In this document: piece by piece, positions 31,739-44,110 of the stretch
How the letters are laid out: every line of letters starts with the position of its first letter
Numbering within the stretch: position 1 is the first letter of the stretch
DNA from: Chlorocebus sabaeus
Taxonomy: Eukaryota > Chordata > Mammalia > Primates > Cercopithecidae
NCBI RefSeq assembly: GCF_047675955.1
Contig: NC_132930.1
Span: 48,423,832-48,487,831, forward strand
Length of the DNA: 64,000 nt
Direction: 5' to 3'
Notes under the pieces: model-generated
Told to the model about the DNA's origin: nothing
What the model saw: the letters and a program-made list of their open reading frames with translations, nothing else
The model's database searches: none
Program-made: the position numbers and the translations under genes

Positions 31739-33470
31739 GCATTCTTACGTTGAAAAATCTGAGCTAACAGCATTTATGTCAGAGTCTAGGTACAAAGTAA
31801 TCCCCTCACTCCAAGCCGACCTGCTGGGTGGGGCTGGGATGGCAGGAGGTGCAGCTCACCTGAGGCTGGAGAAGCAGCTACCAGACACTCCTTCCCCCAG
31901 GGACAGGGCACCCAAGCCACACACACAACCCACGGAAAACACCAGAACTGCAAATGGCACCTGCCCCTGAGGCCTCTCCAAAGTGATTCTGGTTTACAAG
32001 GAACCCAAACCTTAAGGACTCCCACTGCCCCTGGATGCTTGCCTCTGTGGCCCCCGTGGCCCCAATGGACCAAGAACGTGTAGTCTTCTCGACTGCAGTC
32101 CTTGCTGTTCGGCAGTGACGCCCAGCACAACCTTCCAAAGAACAGCCTCCCTCAGCCCACAGGCTGGACTCCCTGCAGATCCGGCCCAGCCCTCTCAGCC
32201 CTGAGCCTGCCACACACCACATGCAGCCACAATATTTCCTGAGCCAACTCTGTGGGATGCACACAGGCCCGCTCCAGGCCAGAACCCCACTCCAGTCTGC
32301 GGCTGGACAACCAAGAAACCAAAGCAGAACACGACAGGTCCCTTTTGAGCTGATCAGAGGGCACCTGCTCACCCCAAGGGCCCCCATTTCCATGGCCCCC
32401 CCCCACACACACAGGGTCACCGTCCCTCTGGCTGTCCTGAGGACCTGCACCCCCATGTCCTGACCCTCACATGGGCCCCTGTGCACCCCACGTCCTCAGC
32501 CCTCAGGGCCCCTCCCCCAAAGCGACCGCAATGCACAGAACCTCAAGTCCCACGTGTGAGCCAGCCCTGTGCTGTCCAGAACAAGGCATGTGCCCAGGAA
32601 CACGGGGCTGAGGAGGTGCCAGGTGCTCACAGTGGCCTCGCAGAAGAGGCAGTGACTGGAGTTAGTGCAGGTGGTGCCCCCGCAGCCCCCTGATGGATGG
32701 CACGGTGACCATGTGGTGGAGGCACCACCAGGGAAGCCTGGGGCAGCAGGGAGCGGGGGGTGCCCAGGCTTGGGACCCAGCCTGGGGAGTCCACACAGCC
32801 AACCCCGCAGGACATATGCAGGGACTGGGAGTCGGGGGTGAGGCCACACGGTCGACCCCGCAGGGTGTGTGTACAGGGGCTGGGGACGGCCATCCGAGAT
32901 TCCAGTGCCCGTGCATCTCCCTCTTGGAGTGTGTGGGGGGGCCTGTCTGAGTCCATGAAGAGCCCCACCCAACCCCCTCATTCCATCTCTGGAGACAAGT
33001 CACCCTTCGTCCTACGCCAGGACATGCCCAGAACATGGCCCACCAGGGCTGTTTCATTCAACAGGCATCTCACCTCCTCCCAGAGCTGTTGAAGAGGGAA
33101 TTTAATCTCTGTGGTTGACATCTATGAGATCTCATTTGCGTGACCTGGTTTACGCATCTTATCTCACTATCAATCAAACCCCAGACGGGTGAGGCCAGAC
33201 TTCCCTGACCAGGCCCTGGCACCTGGAGACCCACTCCCAAGACGGCCCCAGCAGAGGACGTAGCTCACACAGCGCCTGCCCCCGAGCACTGGGGCGTTGT
33301 TTGCCACGCCTGCCCCACTGGGAGCGGAGGCTTCAGGGCAGCACACGTCTGCGTGGGGGAGGAAGGACACGCACTTCCTGGGACCTGCCTGCTCCTCTGC
33401 AACAGACGAGGCCGCAGAGGGCACAGCTCTGAGCTCGGCTCCAGACATGACGCGCAGGCCCTGCGAGTCT
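31739..33470 (-). other. MAEA intron 5, unique-looking GC-rich part
   Basis: CCCC/CACA-rich sequence; no exon, Alu or clear repeat recognised. Confidence 0.5.
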
Positions 33471-33477
33471 CCAGGGC

Positions 33478-33745
33478 AGATGCTACCCAGAGTGAGGCAA
33501 ACACAGGCAAACAGACCCCACCCAGAGCGGGGGGGGCACAGGCAAACAGACCCCACCCAGAGTGCGGGGACACACGCAAACAGACCCTACCCAGATTGGG
33601 GGGGGGACACAGGCAAACAGACCCCACTCAGAGCGGGGGGAACACAGGCAAAGAGACCCCACCCAGAGCGGGGAAAACACCAGCAAATAGACCTTCTATG
33701 CGGAGCGGGGGTAACACAGGCAAACAGACCCTTCGCGGAGCCAGC
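33478..33745. repeat. ~35-bp minisatellite, MAEA intron 5
   Basis: About seven copies of ACAGGCAAACAGACCCCACC plus CAGAGCGGGGGG, unit 34-37 bp, with the 3' copies more diverged (GACCTTCTATGCGGAGC). Confidence 0.93.
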
Positions 33746-35200
33746 TGCCACCCAGATGAAGACACCTGTGACAGGAGGGGCTGCAGGGAGGGACTCCAGG
33801 GTGGACATGTTTTGTTCTCAGACTCCTGGGCTGACAGTGGCCGGGGCCCTCAAGGAGACGGAGGCTGACTCGGGATGGAAGCAGGCTGCGGCCGGACAAA
33901 GGCCAGAGACACAGGCACCGAGGCTGCATGGAGGAGGCCAGAGCAGAGCAGGAGCCCCTCCTCCTGACAGGGCGCCCCTGGCCGTGTCCCCGGAACGCTC
34001 ACACGCCGCTCTCCATTGGGCTGGGTCCTGAGACCCCCCGCTTTAGCCCTCTCAGGCACAGAAGGGCAGTGAGCTCCCCTGCCGCAGGGCCTGGCTCACT
34101 TGTGCACGAAGATGAGGCCTGATCTGCCACCATGCATCCAGGTTGGCATCAGGAGCCAGAGCAGGACCCCGGGCCTCTCCAGGGCCCACACGGGCAGGGA
34201 CTCGCCGCGGTTCTGCCGTGCGTCGTGGGGACCACCCTCAGCACCTCATCACGAGATGCCCACTTCTCCGAATCAGCCCTCTGTGGAACACTCGGCCACC
34301 CAGCCCGCTGCAGGTGGATATGGAGTCGCGGCCGGGTTTCTGTGGGCACAGACAGGTGGTCCCTCCTGGCAAACACACACCTGCTGGGCACTCGCCCGGG
34401 AGCTTTGGGCCCGCCCCACACAGCAACTCAAGCGTTACTGCGAGGCTTGGCTGCTCAGGAACCTCCACAGATGTGAGTGAGATGACCCAGCACTCAAGGA
34501 GCAGCCCTGCCCTGAGACGGGGTGAGCACGACTGGCCGACACCGCCCAGGCCAGGCACCCACTGCTGCCTGATGATGCCCGCTCTGGAGAGCCAGTGGGA
34601 AGTCAGCGGACAGCCTCTCTTGCTTTGCAGATGCCGTGCACCCTAACTGGGCTGAGCCACCGTGACAGCCAGCATCCCCTCCTCAGGCCTGACCGCCAGG
34701 CGCCGCTGGCCTCAACCCACTGCACAGCACCCTTGTGTTGGAGACAGGCCAGGGAACCCAGAAGTGCCCTCGCCACATGCTGTCAACACTCCCCAATGAC
34801 CCTGAGGGACATTCCCAAGCTCAGGGCACGTGGAGCTACCTGAGGGCCACACATCAGAGACACGCCCAAACTACAGAGGCTGGCGGCACTTTCCTGCGTG
34901 GAAAGGGGCTACCCGGAGTCATGTTTTACGCAGATGGTCGGGACATCAAACTGGTTCCCCTGGCAGCCATGGGGGTCTGGGTGCCCACCTGGGGCCACAC
35001 TTTGGTGGAGGCCCTGTCAGGCTCCAGGCCTCACTCCCCAAGTCCCATTCAGGAACAGTGGGAGAAGCAGCCACCTGAGAGGGCAGGGGTCAGACTCAAG
35101 ACCCAGGGGACGTCCCAGGACCCAGACCATGACGGGAAGGGCTGGCAGGGGCCACAGCCGAACATCCTGCCCTCCCTCGATTTGCCGCACGACCGCGATG
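33746..35200 (-). other. MAEA intron 5, proximal part
   Basis: Unique GC-rich sequence running up to the MAEA exon 5 donor. Nothing further recognised. Confidence 0.5.
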
Positions 35201-35205
35201 CCTAC

Positions 35206-35282
35206 CTCACGGCGTCCAGTCTCTTATTCTGCCGGATGAGTTCAATGAACTCCTGGATTCTGAGGCTGAACTCCAGGCAGCT
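35206..35282 (-). CDS. MAEA: MAEA exon 5, CTLH domain part
   Basis: Acceptor CCTTCAG precedes AGCTGCCTGG. It encodes SCLEFSLRIQEFIELIRQNK and RLDAV plus two bases, ending GTGAG with donor GTAGGC. 77 bp, phase 0 to 2. It is the core helix of the CTLH motif (EFIELIRQ.....A). It is the smallest coding exon in the window and no long ORF covers it. Confidence 0.96.
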
Positions 35283-35444
35283 CTGAAGGCAAAGACAAGA
35301 CGAGGCTTAGACAGCACATCCCACAGAGCCCGGGTGCCGCACCCACACGTCCACCAGCAGACCCCACAACCAAAGCCCTGATACCCTCTCTCACAGGCAC
35401 CAGGAAGGCAGGGCTAAGGCTGAAGCTGCCACTTCAACCTGTGG

Positions 35445-35805
35445 CTGACTTTCCGGGGAGCACAGGTTCTGAACGTGAGTCCCGTCCCTGCTCCTGCAGC
35501 TGACTTTCCGGGGAGCACGGGTTCTGAATGTGAGTCCCGCCCCTGCTCCTGCAGCTGCGGCTGACTTTCCGGGGAGCACGGATTCTGAACGTGAGTCCTG
35601 CCCCTGCTCCTGCAGCTGCGGCTGACTTTTCGGGGAGCACGGGTTCTGAATGTGAGTCCCGCCCCTGCTCCTGCAGCTGCGGCTGACTTTCCGGGGAGCA
35701 CGGATTCTGAACGTGAGTCCTGCCCCTGCTCCTGCAGCTGCGGCTGACTTTTCGGGGAGCACGGGTTCTGAACGTGAGTCCTGCCCCTGCTCCTGCAGCT
35801 GCGAT
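35445..35805. repeat. 61-bp minisatellite with alternating units, MAEA intron 4
   Basis: Six units start CTGACTTTCCGGGG or CTGACTTTTCGGGG at 35445, 35500, 35561, 35622, 35683 and 35744; the first is shortened by 6 bp. Units alternate between GGGTTCTGAATG..CCCGCCC and GGATTCTGAACG..CCTGCCC over units 2-5, so the true repeat is a 122-bp dimer. Confidence 0.95.
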
Positions 35806-38125
35806 GGGGCGTGCAGCCGCCCAGCATTTCAACTCGAAGGCTGGGGCACTCAGGGTGCTCCCGGGAGCGCGGGCCTGGGAGACGCTGAGAGGGCAGAACA
35901 GCAGGTGCGGCCGCTGGACCAAAGGCACCAACCCTTCTGCAAGGACAAAGCAGCTTCCTGGGTCCTGCCCTGATGCCCCTGCTTCCTCCTTTACACCCCC
36001 ACCGGGCCTCTGGACCCATCTGTCCCGAGTGTAGACTGGGTGCTGGCTTGAGCCTGGGGCTGTTCTGGGAGAACGTGGGCAAGTCCTGTCCTGAGGCACT
36101 GAGGCCCAGGGTGGGGAGGAGACAGTGACCACACATGGGGGTGCTGGGTGGTGCCTCACAGGAGCATGAGGCAGAGAAGCAAGCTTGGAGCAGGCAGGAC
36201 CCAGGGCAGCAGGGCAGGGAGCGCCTGTGCCAAGGTTATGGGCAGGCGACCGCACAGACACCAGGTGAGAACACGGCCGGCAGAAGCCAGGGCCAGCGCC
36301 GAGGCCCCAGGCAGGTGGCACATGGAACGGAGGCCTGGCCCAGGGGACACTGAGGTCCTGGGTGGCTGCGAGGCCAAGGGACGGCTCCCGTGAAGGGAGG
36401 GTGGTTCCAGGACGTGTGGAAGACGGAGAGAGGCCGGGTCGGGGCTGCTGGCTGACAGCAGCATGCCTGCGGTGGGGGCTGGGGCGGAAGCTCCTGCAGG
36501 ACCAAGTCCCACATGCGTCTGCCTCTGAGTCTCTCACGTGCAGCTAAGGGAAACCCACGGAAGCCCAACCCTCACTCTGAAATCTCAGCAACCTCAGGCC
36601 AATGTGGGCCGAGACTTGTGGCTGGGGTGGGAGCAGCGGCAACATTGACCAAAGTCATCCAAGACGAGACGCGGATGCTACAGAAGGGCCATGTCCGTCT
36701 AAACCATAAGATCTTCCGTGTGGTTTGAGGACATTCTCGGGGCTTCACCCCGCAAACAGGATATAGGCGGGGGCACCACGGAGCAAGTCTTGGGCTGGGG
36801 CCACATTTGTCACTCTGAGTTCACGTGGTCTGGATCTCAGGATGGCACGAACAGAAACTCTACGTGGCAAATGAATCCACCCCGGATCACTGTATTTAAG
36901 TCGAAGCTCATCACTTCCATTTCCCAGAGCTTGTCCCACTGAGCTTTCTGAGGGGCCACCTGTGCTCCAGCCCACCCTGCCTGCCAGCCTTGCTGCCCTG
37001 ACACACAGAGCACCCACAGCAGTGGCTCCGCATGGGCGTGGGGAGGGGCTGCCCAGACCCCGGGGGGCCAGCCAAGGCGCCGAGAGCCACCTGCCTTCCA
37101 GGGTGGGGCTCAGAGGGGCTCAGGTCCCTGCCCTGTGCCCTCAGCCCCTCACCGCCCTGTGTCCCTAGACAGACAGGTCAACAGGCTGTACACAGAACTC
37201 ACAGGCTTGCTCCAAACTGGGGCAGGAGGACTGTCTCTGACCCCAGCAGTGGCACAGGCTCTGGGTGGGGAATGCCAGGCTTGGTACAAACCAGCCCAGA
37301 GGCACGAGGTCACTGCAGGGTCCCCAGTCCCCACCCCACTAATCAGTAGGCAGACTTTGGTCAGCACTCCACTCCCTTCAGAGCCAGCCCGGCCGGAGAG
37401 TAAGGGGAGGGCCAGTGGGAAAAGACAGACAGAGGCTCCCCACCAGGGCCCCACCTGCCTCCCAGGGGCCACCTGATGGCTGCCGTGTCCAAAGCAGGCA
37501 AGTGCTGGGGCTCCGTCTAAAGGCAGGAAGCAGCTGCCGAGGGGGTGCTCTAGAAGACCAGGACTCTGCGCCCACTCTAGGTTACCGCTTCACACAGTGG
37601 ACACCTCAAACCTGCTTTTCAATGACACCTTTTGCTCTAGTAGGTTACTTTCAATTGGTCCACTAACACGTAAGTGTGTCTATGTCGTGAAACTTCGGTA
37701 TTCAGACCCAAATCTAAAACACCGAGTCTACGCTGTCCCACACAGCATGGAGCGCCAAGGCTGTGCCCACCCTGAGACAGGCGCCCACACTGATGGCTCT
37801 GTGTGGCTTTCGCACAGACGTGCGGCACACAAATCACTGGGTCTTCAGGGCCACTCGCCCACCCAGGCCTGTGAAATTCATTTCCCAGCCAGGTCAAACT
37901 TGGGCCTCAAGTTTCTTTTCCCATCGAGGCTCTCATGGCTGGTCCAAGGGACCCTTGAGAGCACCGTCTGGCTCCTCCCTGTCTCCCCACATACTCTCTG
38001 GCGTGTGTGCACATGTGAGCAGACTGCACAGACAGCCATGTACCCCGCCTGGCTCAGTTGCATCTCATACCGGGCATGTTTTCGCGTCATTTGGAGTCTT
38101 CAGGGTTCATTTCTGGACAGCATCC
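35806..38125 (-). other. MAEA intron 4, unique-looking
   Basis: No exon or Alu seen. A more AT-balanced patch lies at 37,580-37,720. Nothing else recognised. Confidence 0.5.
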
Positions 38126-38129
38126 AAAC

Positions 38130-38450
38130 ATGGATTCAGGCCCCATCCAGTCTCAACTTCATCCAACACCAGGCACGCTCAACCAATCTCAACTCATCCA
38201 ACACCAGGCACATTCATCCAATCTCAACTCATCCAACACCAGGCATGCTCATCTAATCTCAACTCATCCAACACCAGGCACACTCATCCAATCTCAACTC
38301 ATCCAACACCAGGCACGCTCATCCACCAGGCATCCAATCTCAATTTCATCCAACACCAGACACACTCATCCGCCAGGCACCCAATCTCAAATCATCCAAC
38401 ACCAATCTCAACTTTATCCAACACCAGGCACACTCGTCCCCCAGGCACGC
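38130..38450. repeat. ~35-bp minisatellite, MAEA intron 4
   Basis: About nine copies of TCTCAACTCATCCAACACCA plus GGCACACTCATCCAA, unit roughly 33-38 bp with shortened units. C-rich and A-rich on the plus strand. Confidence 0.93.
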
Positions 38451-39076
38451 ATTCAGGGCCCCAACTCCTGGCCCTGCCTGTCCCCACAGCAGCTTCAGAC
38501 AGGTCGTGTGCCTGCAGCAAGCCCCCAACACCCTCCAGCAACACTGTCTGGTAGGTAACCAGGGCTTGCAGAAATATCCTGGCAGCACCAAGAACCTATC
38601 TTCCCTCTGACGTCCGCATGAAACGGCCCCGGCAGAGTTCCCACCGTGAGGCGTGTGCCGGCTCTCTGGGAGGGAGTGTGGGGCTGGCACTGTGTGGTGG
38701 GGCCGTGGGTTACATACCAATTCTGGCTTTCCTTTCAGGGTTTCCACACCAACATCCTCACTCTCTTAAGGGGAGCCACTGGCCGCTCCGCTTTTTCACC
38801 CCGTCTTTGCTTCGTGCTTGTTTTGGTGGCCCTGAGTGGCAGTGTGTCACTCCTGGCTGGTAACTGTGTGCACCCTGCCAAACTCAGCCAGGGTGGGGTT
38901 AAAGCAGCGCTCAGTTTAGAAAACAGAAGAGTTTTGCTAGTGGAGGCAGAGGTGTTAATATAAAACATTTCTGCAAGCCCCTAGGGTAACAATGCCTTTT
39001 AATAAGCAGGTTTAAATTCTGTCGTTTAACAGTCCATTTTTTAAGCCTCTTTTGGTCTCTAGAAAAGTGGGTACTT
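38451..39076 (-). other. MAEA intron 4, unique-looking
   Basis: Nothing recognised. Confidence 0.4.
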
Positions 39077-39373
39077 GGCCGGGCACAGTGGCTCACACCT
39101 GTAATCCCAGTACTTTGGGAGGTTGAGGCAGGTGGATCACAAAGTCAGGAGATTGAGACCATCCTGGCCAACGTGGGGAAATCCCATGTCTACTAAAAAT
39201 ACAAGAATTAGCTGGGCATGGTGGCACGCGCCTGTAATCCCAGCTACTCAGGAGGCCGAGGCAAGAGAATCGCTTAAAGACGGAGGCAGACATTGCAGTG
39301 AGCCAAGATTGCGCCACTGCACTCCAGCCTGGCGACAAAGCAAGATTCCGTCTCAAAAAAAAGAAAAGAAAAG
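39077..39373 (+). mobile_element. Full-length Alu, plus orientation
   Basis: GGCCGGGCACAGTGGCTCAC to TCTCAAAAAAAAGAAAAG; a short deletion removes part of the right arm (CTTAAAGACGGAGG). Confidence 0.94.
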
Positions 39374-39631
39374 TGGGTATTCGTGAACAATATCACAGCC
39401 CAGAGCTCTGCAGCCTCACAGATGGAGAATGGCTTTCCGACCAGCTTTTCTGCGTCTGTAACTGACTGCAGGGAGCCCACGGAGCAGGACTGATGTGTCT
39501 CCAGGCTCCGAGCCCAGAGCCCCAAACATGCTATGTGCACGTGGTCAGCCTCCCGTAACCGATCCCTCCGAGCCTCATGCCAGGTGTATGTAAACTGCAA
39601 TGCCAAATGAGGCGCACTTTTCCAGATTTTA

Positions 39632-40063
<432 letters not shown>

Positions 40064-40760
40064 TCATGGACTCAGGGCTGCTCTGAGATCTGAGGAACAA
40101 AATAGCCCCCAAGAACCAAAAGGTCAGACGCTCACGTGGACAGCAGCCACAGCCAGGCAAGGGAGCCAGGCTGGCCTCGCCTGTCCCATGGAGAGGAGCT
40201 GCAGAGACACACACGCAGGCGGGGCCAGGTCACCTGCCAGGTGGGGCCAGGACACGTGCCAGGCGGCCTCATCTCCACTCCCCACAGCCCCCCAGCACAT
40301 CCACAGCCCTTCCCTGAGCAGCCCCCTCATTTCAAACTCAACAGTAAGTGAATAACAACATGGTAAATAATACATAAACACACAATGGCTAGTATCACGG
40401 TAGTTACAACCAATGATTTATACATAAAAAAAAAAGAAACCCAAAGTAACCCAGGCTTAGCATCGAGGCTCTGCGAGTGGCCGGGCACAGGGGGTGGGTG
40501 CTCAGTGCCCAGCAGTGGAACCCATGGTCACCGGCCGAGGCAGGACAGCAGCCAGCCCGGGACTCCACCAGGCACCGCGAGGCTGGGGGTGAGCGTGCAC
40601 GTGGTCCTCAGCATCGATGGCTCCCGACCTTCCCCAGGGGGACCAAGGGCAGCACCTCCGCCCGCACACGGCCCAAGACCCAGCGGCCTAGCGCGAGGCC
40701 ACAGATCACCCCTTGGGTCCCACAGCTCCATGTCTGGACACCGGCCTCACAGACGCGCAG

Positions 40761-41195
40761 TTTTCTTTGATGATTTCCCTTTTCTGAAACCCCTCATAGC
40801 GTTGTTTTCTTGCATCTTTTCTTTGATGATTTCCCTTTTCTGAAATCCCTCATAGCATTGTTTTCTTGCATCTTTTCTTTGATGATTTCCCTTTTCTGAA
40901 ACCCCTCATAGCGTTGTTTTCTTGCATCTTTTCTTTGATGATTTCCCTTTTCTGAAATCCCTCATAGCATTGTTTTCTTGCATCTTTTCTTTGATGATTT
41001 CCCTTTTCTGAAACCCCTCATAGCGTTATTTTCTTGCATCTTTTCTTTGATGATTTCTCTTTTCTGAAACCCCTTCATATTGTTTTCTTGCACGTTTGCT
41101 TTGATGATTTCTCTTTGCTGAAGCCCCTTCATAGTGTTTTCTTGCACGTTTGCTTTGATGATTTCTCTTTGCTGAAGCCCCTTCACAGCAGGCGG
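40761..41195. repeat. 56-bp minisatellite with alternating units, MAEA intron 3
   Basis: Eight units start TTTTCTTTGATGATTTC at 40761, 40817, 40873, 40929, 40985 and 41041, then two units of about 54 bp (41095, 41148). Units 1-5 alternate GAAACCCCTCATAGCGTTG and GAAATCCCTCATAGCATTG, so the period with highest identity is 112 bp. Distal units 6-8 are divergent (TTTGCTGAAGCCCCTTCA). Confidence 0.96.
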
Positions 41196-41237
41196 ATGTT
41201 GGGTCTCCCACAAAGTCCTGCTCTGTTTTGCAACTTA

Positions 41238-41590
41238 AAAAATTTTTTTTTGGTGATGGGGTCTCGCTCTCTTGTCCAGACTGGATGGAATGCATAGTGA
41301 GATCATGGCTCACTGCTGCCTCCAGTTCCTGGGCTCAAGCGACCATGCCACCTCAGCCTCCTGCGTAGCTGTGACTGTAGGCACACACTATCACGCCCAG
41401 TTACTTTTTTATTATCTTGGCTCACTGCAGCCTCCACCTCCTGGGCTCAAGTGATCCTCGCACTGCAGCCTCCAGAGTGGCTGGGACGCCAGGTGCCCGC
41501 CACCACTCCCAGCTGATTTGAAAAAAATTTTGTAGAGAAGGCTTCTCACTTTGTTGCCCAGGCTGGTCTCAAACTCCTGGGCTCAAGGCG
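41238..41590 (-). mobile_element. Rearranged old Alu, minus orientation
   Basis: Alu left-arm text appears twice (GCTCACTGCTGCCTCC and GCTCACTGCAGCCTCCACC at about 41310 and 41420). The element is longer than a normal Alu (about 350 bp), consistent with an internal duplication or two fused J-type fragments. Confidence 0.8.
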
Positions 41591-41604
41591 GCCTGGGGCT
41601 CTCT

Positions 41605-41686
41605 TGGGCGGCCTTCCCTGGGCGGCAGCCTTCCCGTCCTGTTCCTGGGCGGCCTTCCCTGGGCAGCAGTTTCCTATCCTGTCTCG
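41605..41686. repeat. 41-bp tandem duplication
   Basis: TGGGCGGCCTTCCCTGGGC occurs at 41605 and 41646 with matching downstream CAGC..TTCC..TCCTGT; two copies. Confidence 0.85.
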
Positions 41687-41699
41687 TCTGGGACCTTCC

Positions 41700-43165
41700 T
41701 CCAATCCAGAGCATGAGGGTCTTTTCCTAAGTTTGTTATGTCTCCAATTTTGGTGCACAGGAATTTTGGTGCACAGGTATGAAACCAGGGGTCCCGTGTG
41801 GGAATTCCATGGCGCCCCCTACAGGAAGTCCAGGTCTGACCAGTGCAGCAGGGGTTTAATTTCCACAGCCTGGCAGTTCTCCCTCAGCCACAGCAGCACC
41901 TTCCCCGGGGCCTCCTAGTGCTGTGGTCGCCTGTGGTCAAAAGCGATTCCTCAGCTCAATGTCCTTGGGAGCATCTCAGCAGGAATAACTACTCCCCCGC
42001 AACCCAGTCCTCGTGGGCTCCACACATGCCCGCCTTCTTCCATACAGCAGCTCCAGGCCCTCTTTGGGACAGACACGCTTAGGGCGCCCCAACACCTCGA
42101 GTCTAGCCTGTCTCATCCTGCTGAGACCTACTCCAGCCGGCCTTAGAATCATCAGCTCTCCCATATCCACCCTGCTCTACGCAGCCCTGTGGAACATGCG
42201 GCCCGTGCCCACCACAGGACCCCCTTCTTTCACCTCATGCCTCTCTCCCCCAACACAGCACACGTTCCCTGGGGCCAGGGGCACCCACAGCTTATGCTTC
42301 AGCAGGCACCGCCAGATGTGCTTGGCCACACCCCACAGGTTCCAAGGACAGTGTGCTGGATGTTTAGGAGAGGAGAGCCAGGTTATCTGTGAACACACCG
42401 AGGGGCCACCCCAAGCAGCCAGGACATGTGGGCAGCACAAAGCGAGGGCCTGGGCACTGGGGGAAGCCGGGCACACGGGGCCAGGGAGGCAGGTGGGTGG
42501 GACAGGCATGTGGGACGGGGGCACCGGAGTGACATGTGCTGGCCCCACTGTCAGTCACGTGAGCCTTGGCAGGTGCAGGTGAGAATGCCCTTCCCTGACA
42601 CCCAGGTGGAGGAAACATGGCACCAGATGGGGGCCACAGGAGCCCAGTAGGCAGCGCGGCAGAGGCAACACAGACAACCTCGTCCAGCGACAAGAATGCT
42701 GGGTGCACACTGGAGCAGCTGCAAGTTATGATCTGGAGACCTCAGACACTTGACAAGACCGCAGGGCAGCTGGGGGCACCAGCCCTGGCCACCGCAGAGG
42801 ACCAGTGCACTTTGCCACTTGGCAGATCCACTCACGGCACAGCTGTGACACGTCACATTCACATTTGTGAACCGAGACGCCACACCCCAGGGGTGCCAAG
42901 AGCGACAGCGTTGCGCGGGTCTGGGCAGGTGAGCGCCTCCAGGACACGAGGACTCACTCGCTCACCCTGCCCACTGGGCAGCTGCTCGCCACTCCCCTCC
43001 TGGAGGACAGGATGGACACTGCACACACACGAGCAGGGAGGCCATGCAGCAGTGGGGAGAAGGCACGGATGGGAAGGCAGGTGAAGGCCGCTCCACCCAG
43101 GGCAGCATCTGAGAGAAGCTGAACCAGGCTCGGGACAAATGCGGAGGACTGGAGCCAGTGAGAGG
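41700..43165 (-). other. MAEA intron 3, unique-looking
   Basis: GC-rich, no exon or interspersed repeat recognised. Confidence 0.5.
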
Positions 43166-43169
43166 GGGG

Positions 43170-44110
43170 CCAGGTGGGTCTCTGGGTGAGTCCGGAATGT
43201 GGGGCCTGTGAGTGAGTCCCGAGTGTGGGGCCGGGGTGGGTCTGCAGGTGAGTCTGGAGTGTGGGGTCGGGGTGGGTCTGCAGGTGAGTCTGGAGTGTGG
43301 GGTCGGGGTGGGTCTGCAGGTGAGTCTGGAGTGTGGGGTCGGGGTGGCTCTGCAGGTGAGTCTGGAGTGTGGGGTCGGGGTGGGTCTGCAGGTGAGTCTG
43401 GAGTGTGGGGTCGGGGTGGGTCTGCAGGTGAGTCTGGAGTGTGGGGTCGGGGTGGCTCTGCAGGTGAGTCTGGAGTGTGGGGGCCGGGGTGGGTCTGCAG
43501 GTGAGTCTGGAGTGTGGGGCCGGGGTGGGTCTGCAGGTGAGTCTGGAGTGTGGGGTCGGGGTGGGTCTGCAGGTGAGTCTGGAGTGTGGGGGTCGGGGTG
43601 GACGTGCAGGTGAGTCTGGAGTGTGGGGTCGGGGTGGGTCTGCAGGTGAGTCTGGAGTGTGGGGCCGGGGTGGGTCTGCAGGTGAGTCTGGAGTGTGGGG
43701 GTCGGGGTGGACGTGCAGGTGAGTCTGGAGTGTGGGGTCGGGGTGGGTCTGCAGGTGAGTCTGGAGTGTGGGGTCGGGGTGGGTCTGCAGGTGAGTCTGG
43801 AGTGTGAGGCCTGCGGATGAGTCTGGAGTGTGGGGCCGGGGTGGGTCTGCAGGTGAGTCTGGAGTGTGAGGCCTGCGGATGAGTCTGGAGTGTGGGGGCC
43901 AGGGTGGGTCTGCAGCTGAGTCTGGAGTATGGGGGCCGGGGTGGGTCTGCAGGTGAGTCTGGAGTGTGGGGTCGGGGTGGACATGCAGGTGAGTCTGGAG
44001 TGTGGGGTCGGGGTGGACGTGCAGGTGAGTCTGGAGTGTGGGGGCCGGGGTGGGTCTGCAGGTGAGTCTGGAGTGTGGGGGCCGGGTGGGCCTGGGGGTG
44101 AGTCTGGAGT
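43170..44110. repeat. 36-bp minisatellite made of splice-donor-like units, MAEA intron 3
   Basis: About 20 or more copies of a unit containing GGGTCTGCAGGTGAGTCTGG then AGTGTGGGGTCGGGGT; most are exactly 36 bp, some 35 or 37. Each typical unit contains CAGGTGAGT on the plus strand, the perfect U1 donor consensus, but antisense to MAEA. Plus strand is G-rich. Open frames of up to 493 codons on the minus strand are compositional. Confidence 0.97.

Noticed and set aside
35445..35805. CRISPR-like array of regular direct repeats
   Set aside because: No unique spacers between repeats, a primate intron context, and whole units are tandemly copied: a minisatellite.
35445..35805. Possible HERV or retroviral gene in the repeat-rich MAEA introns
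   Set aside because: Only MaLR-type solo LTR remnants (19.9 and 59.2 kb) were seen in the window; no gag, pol or env reading frames.
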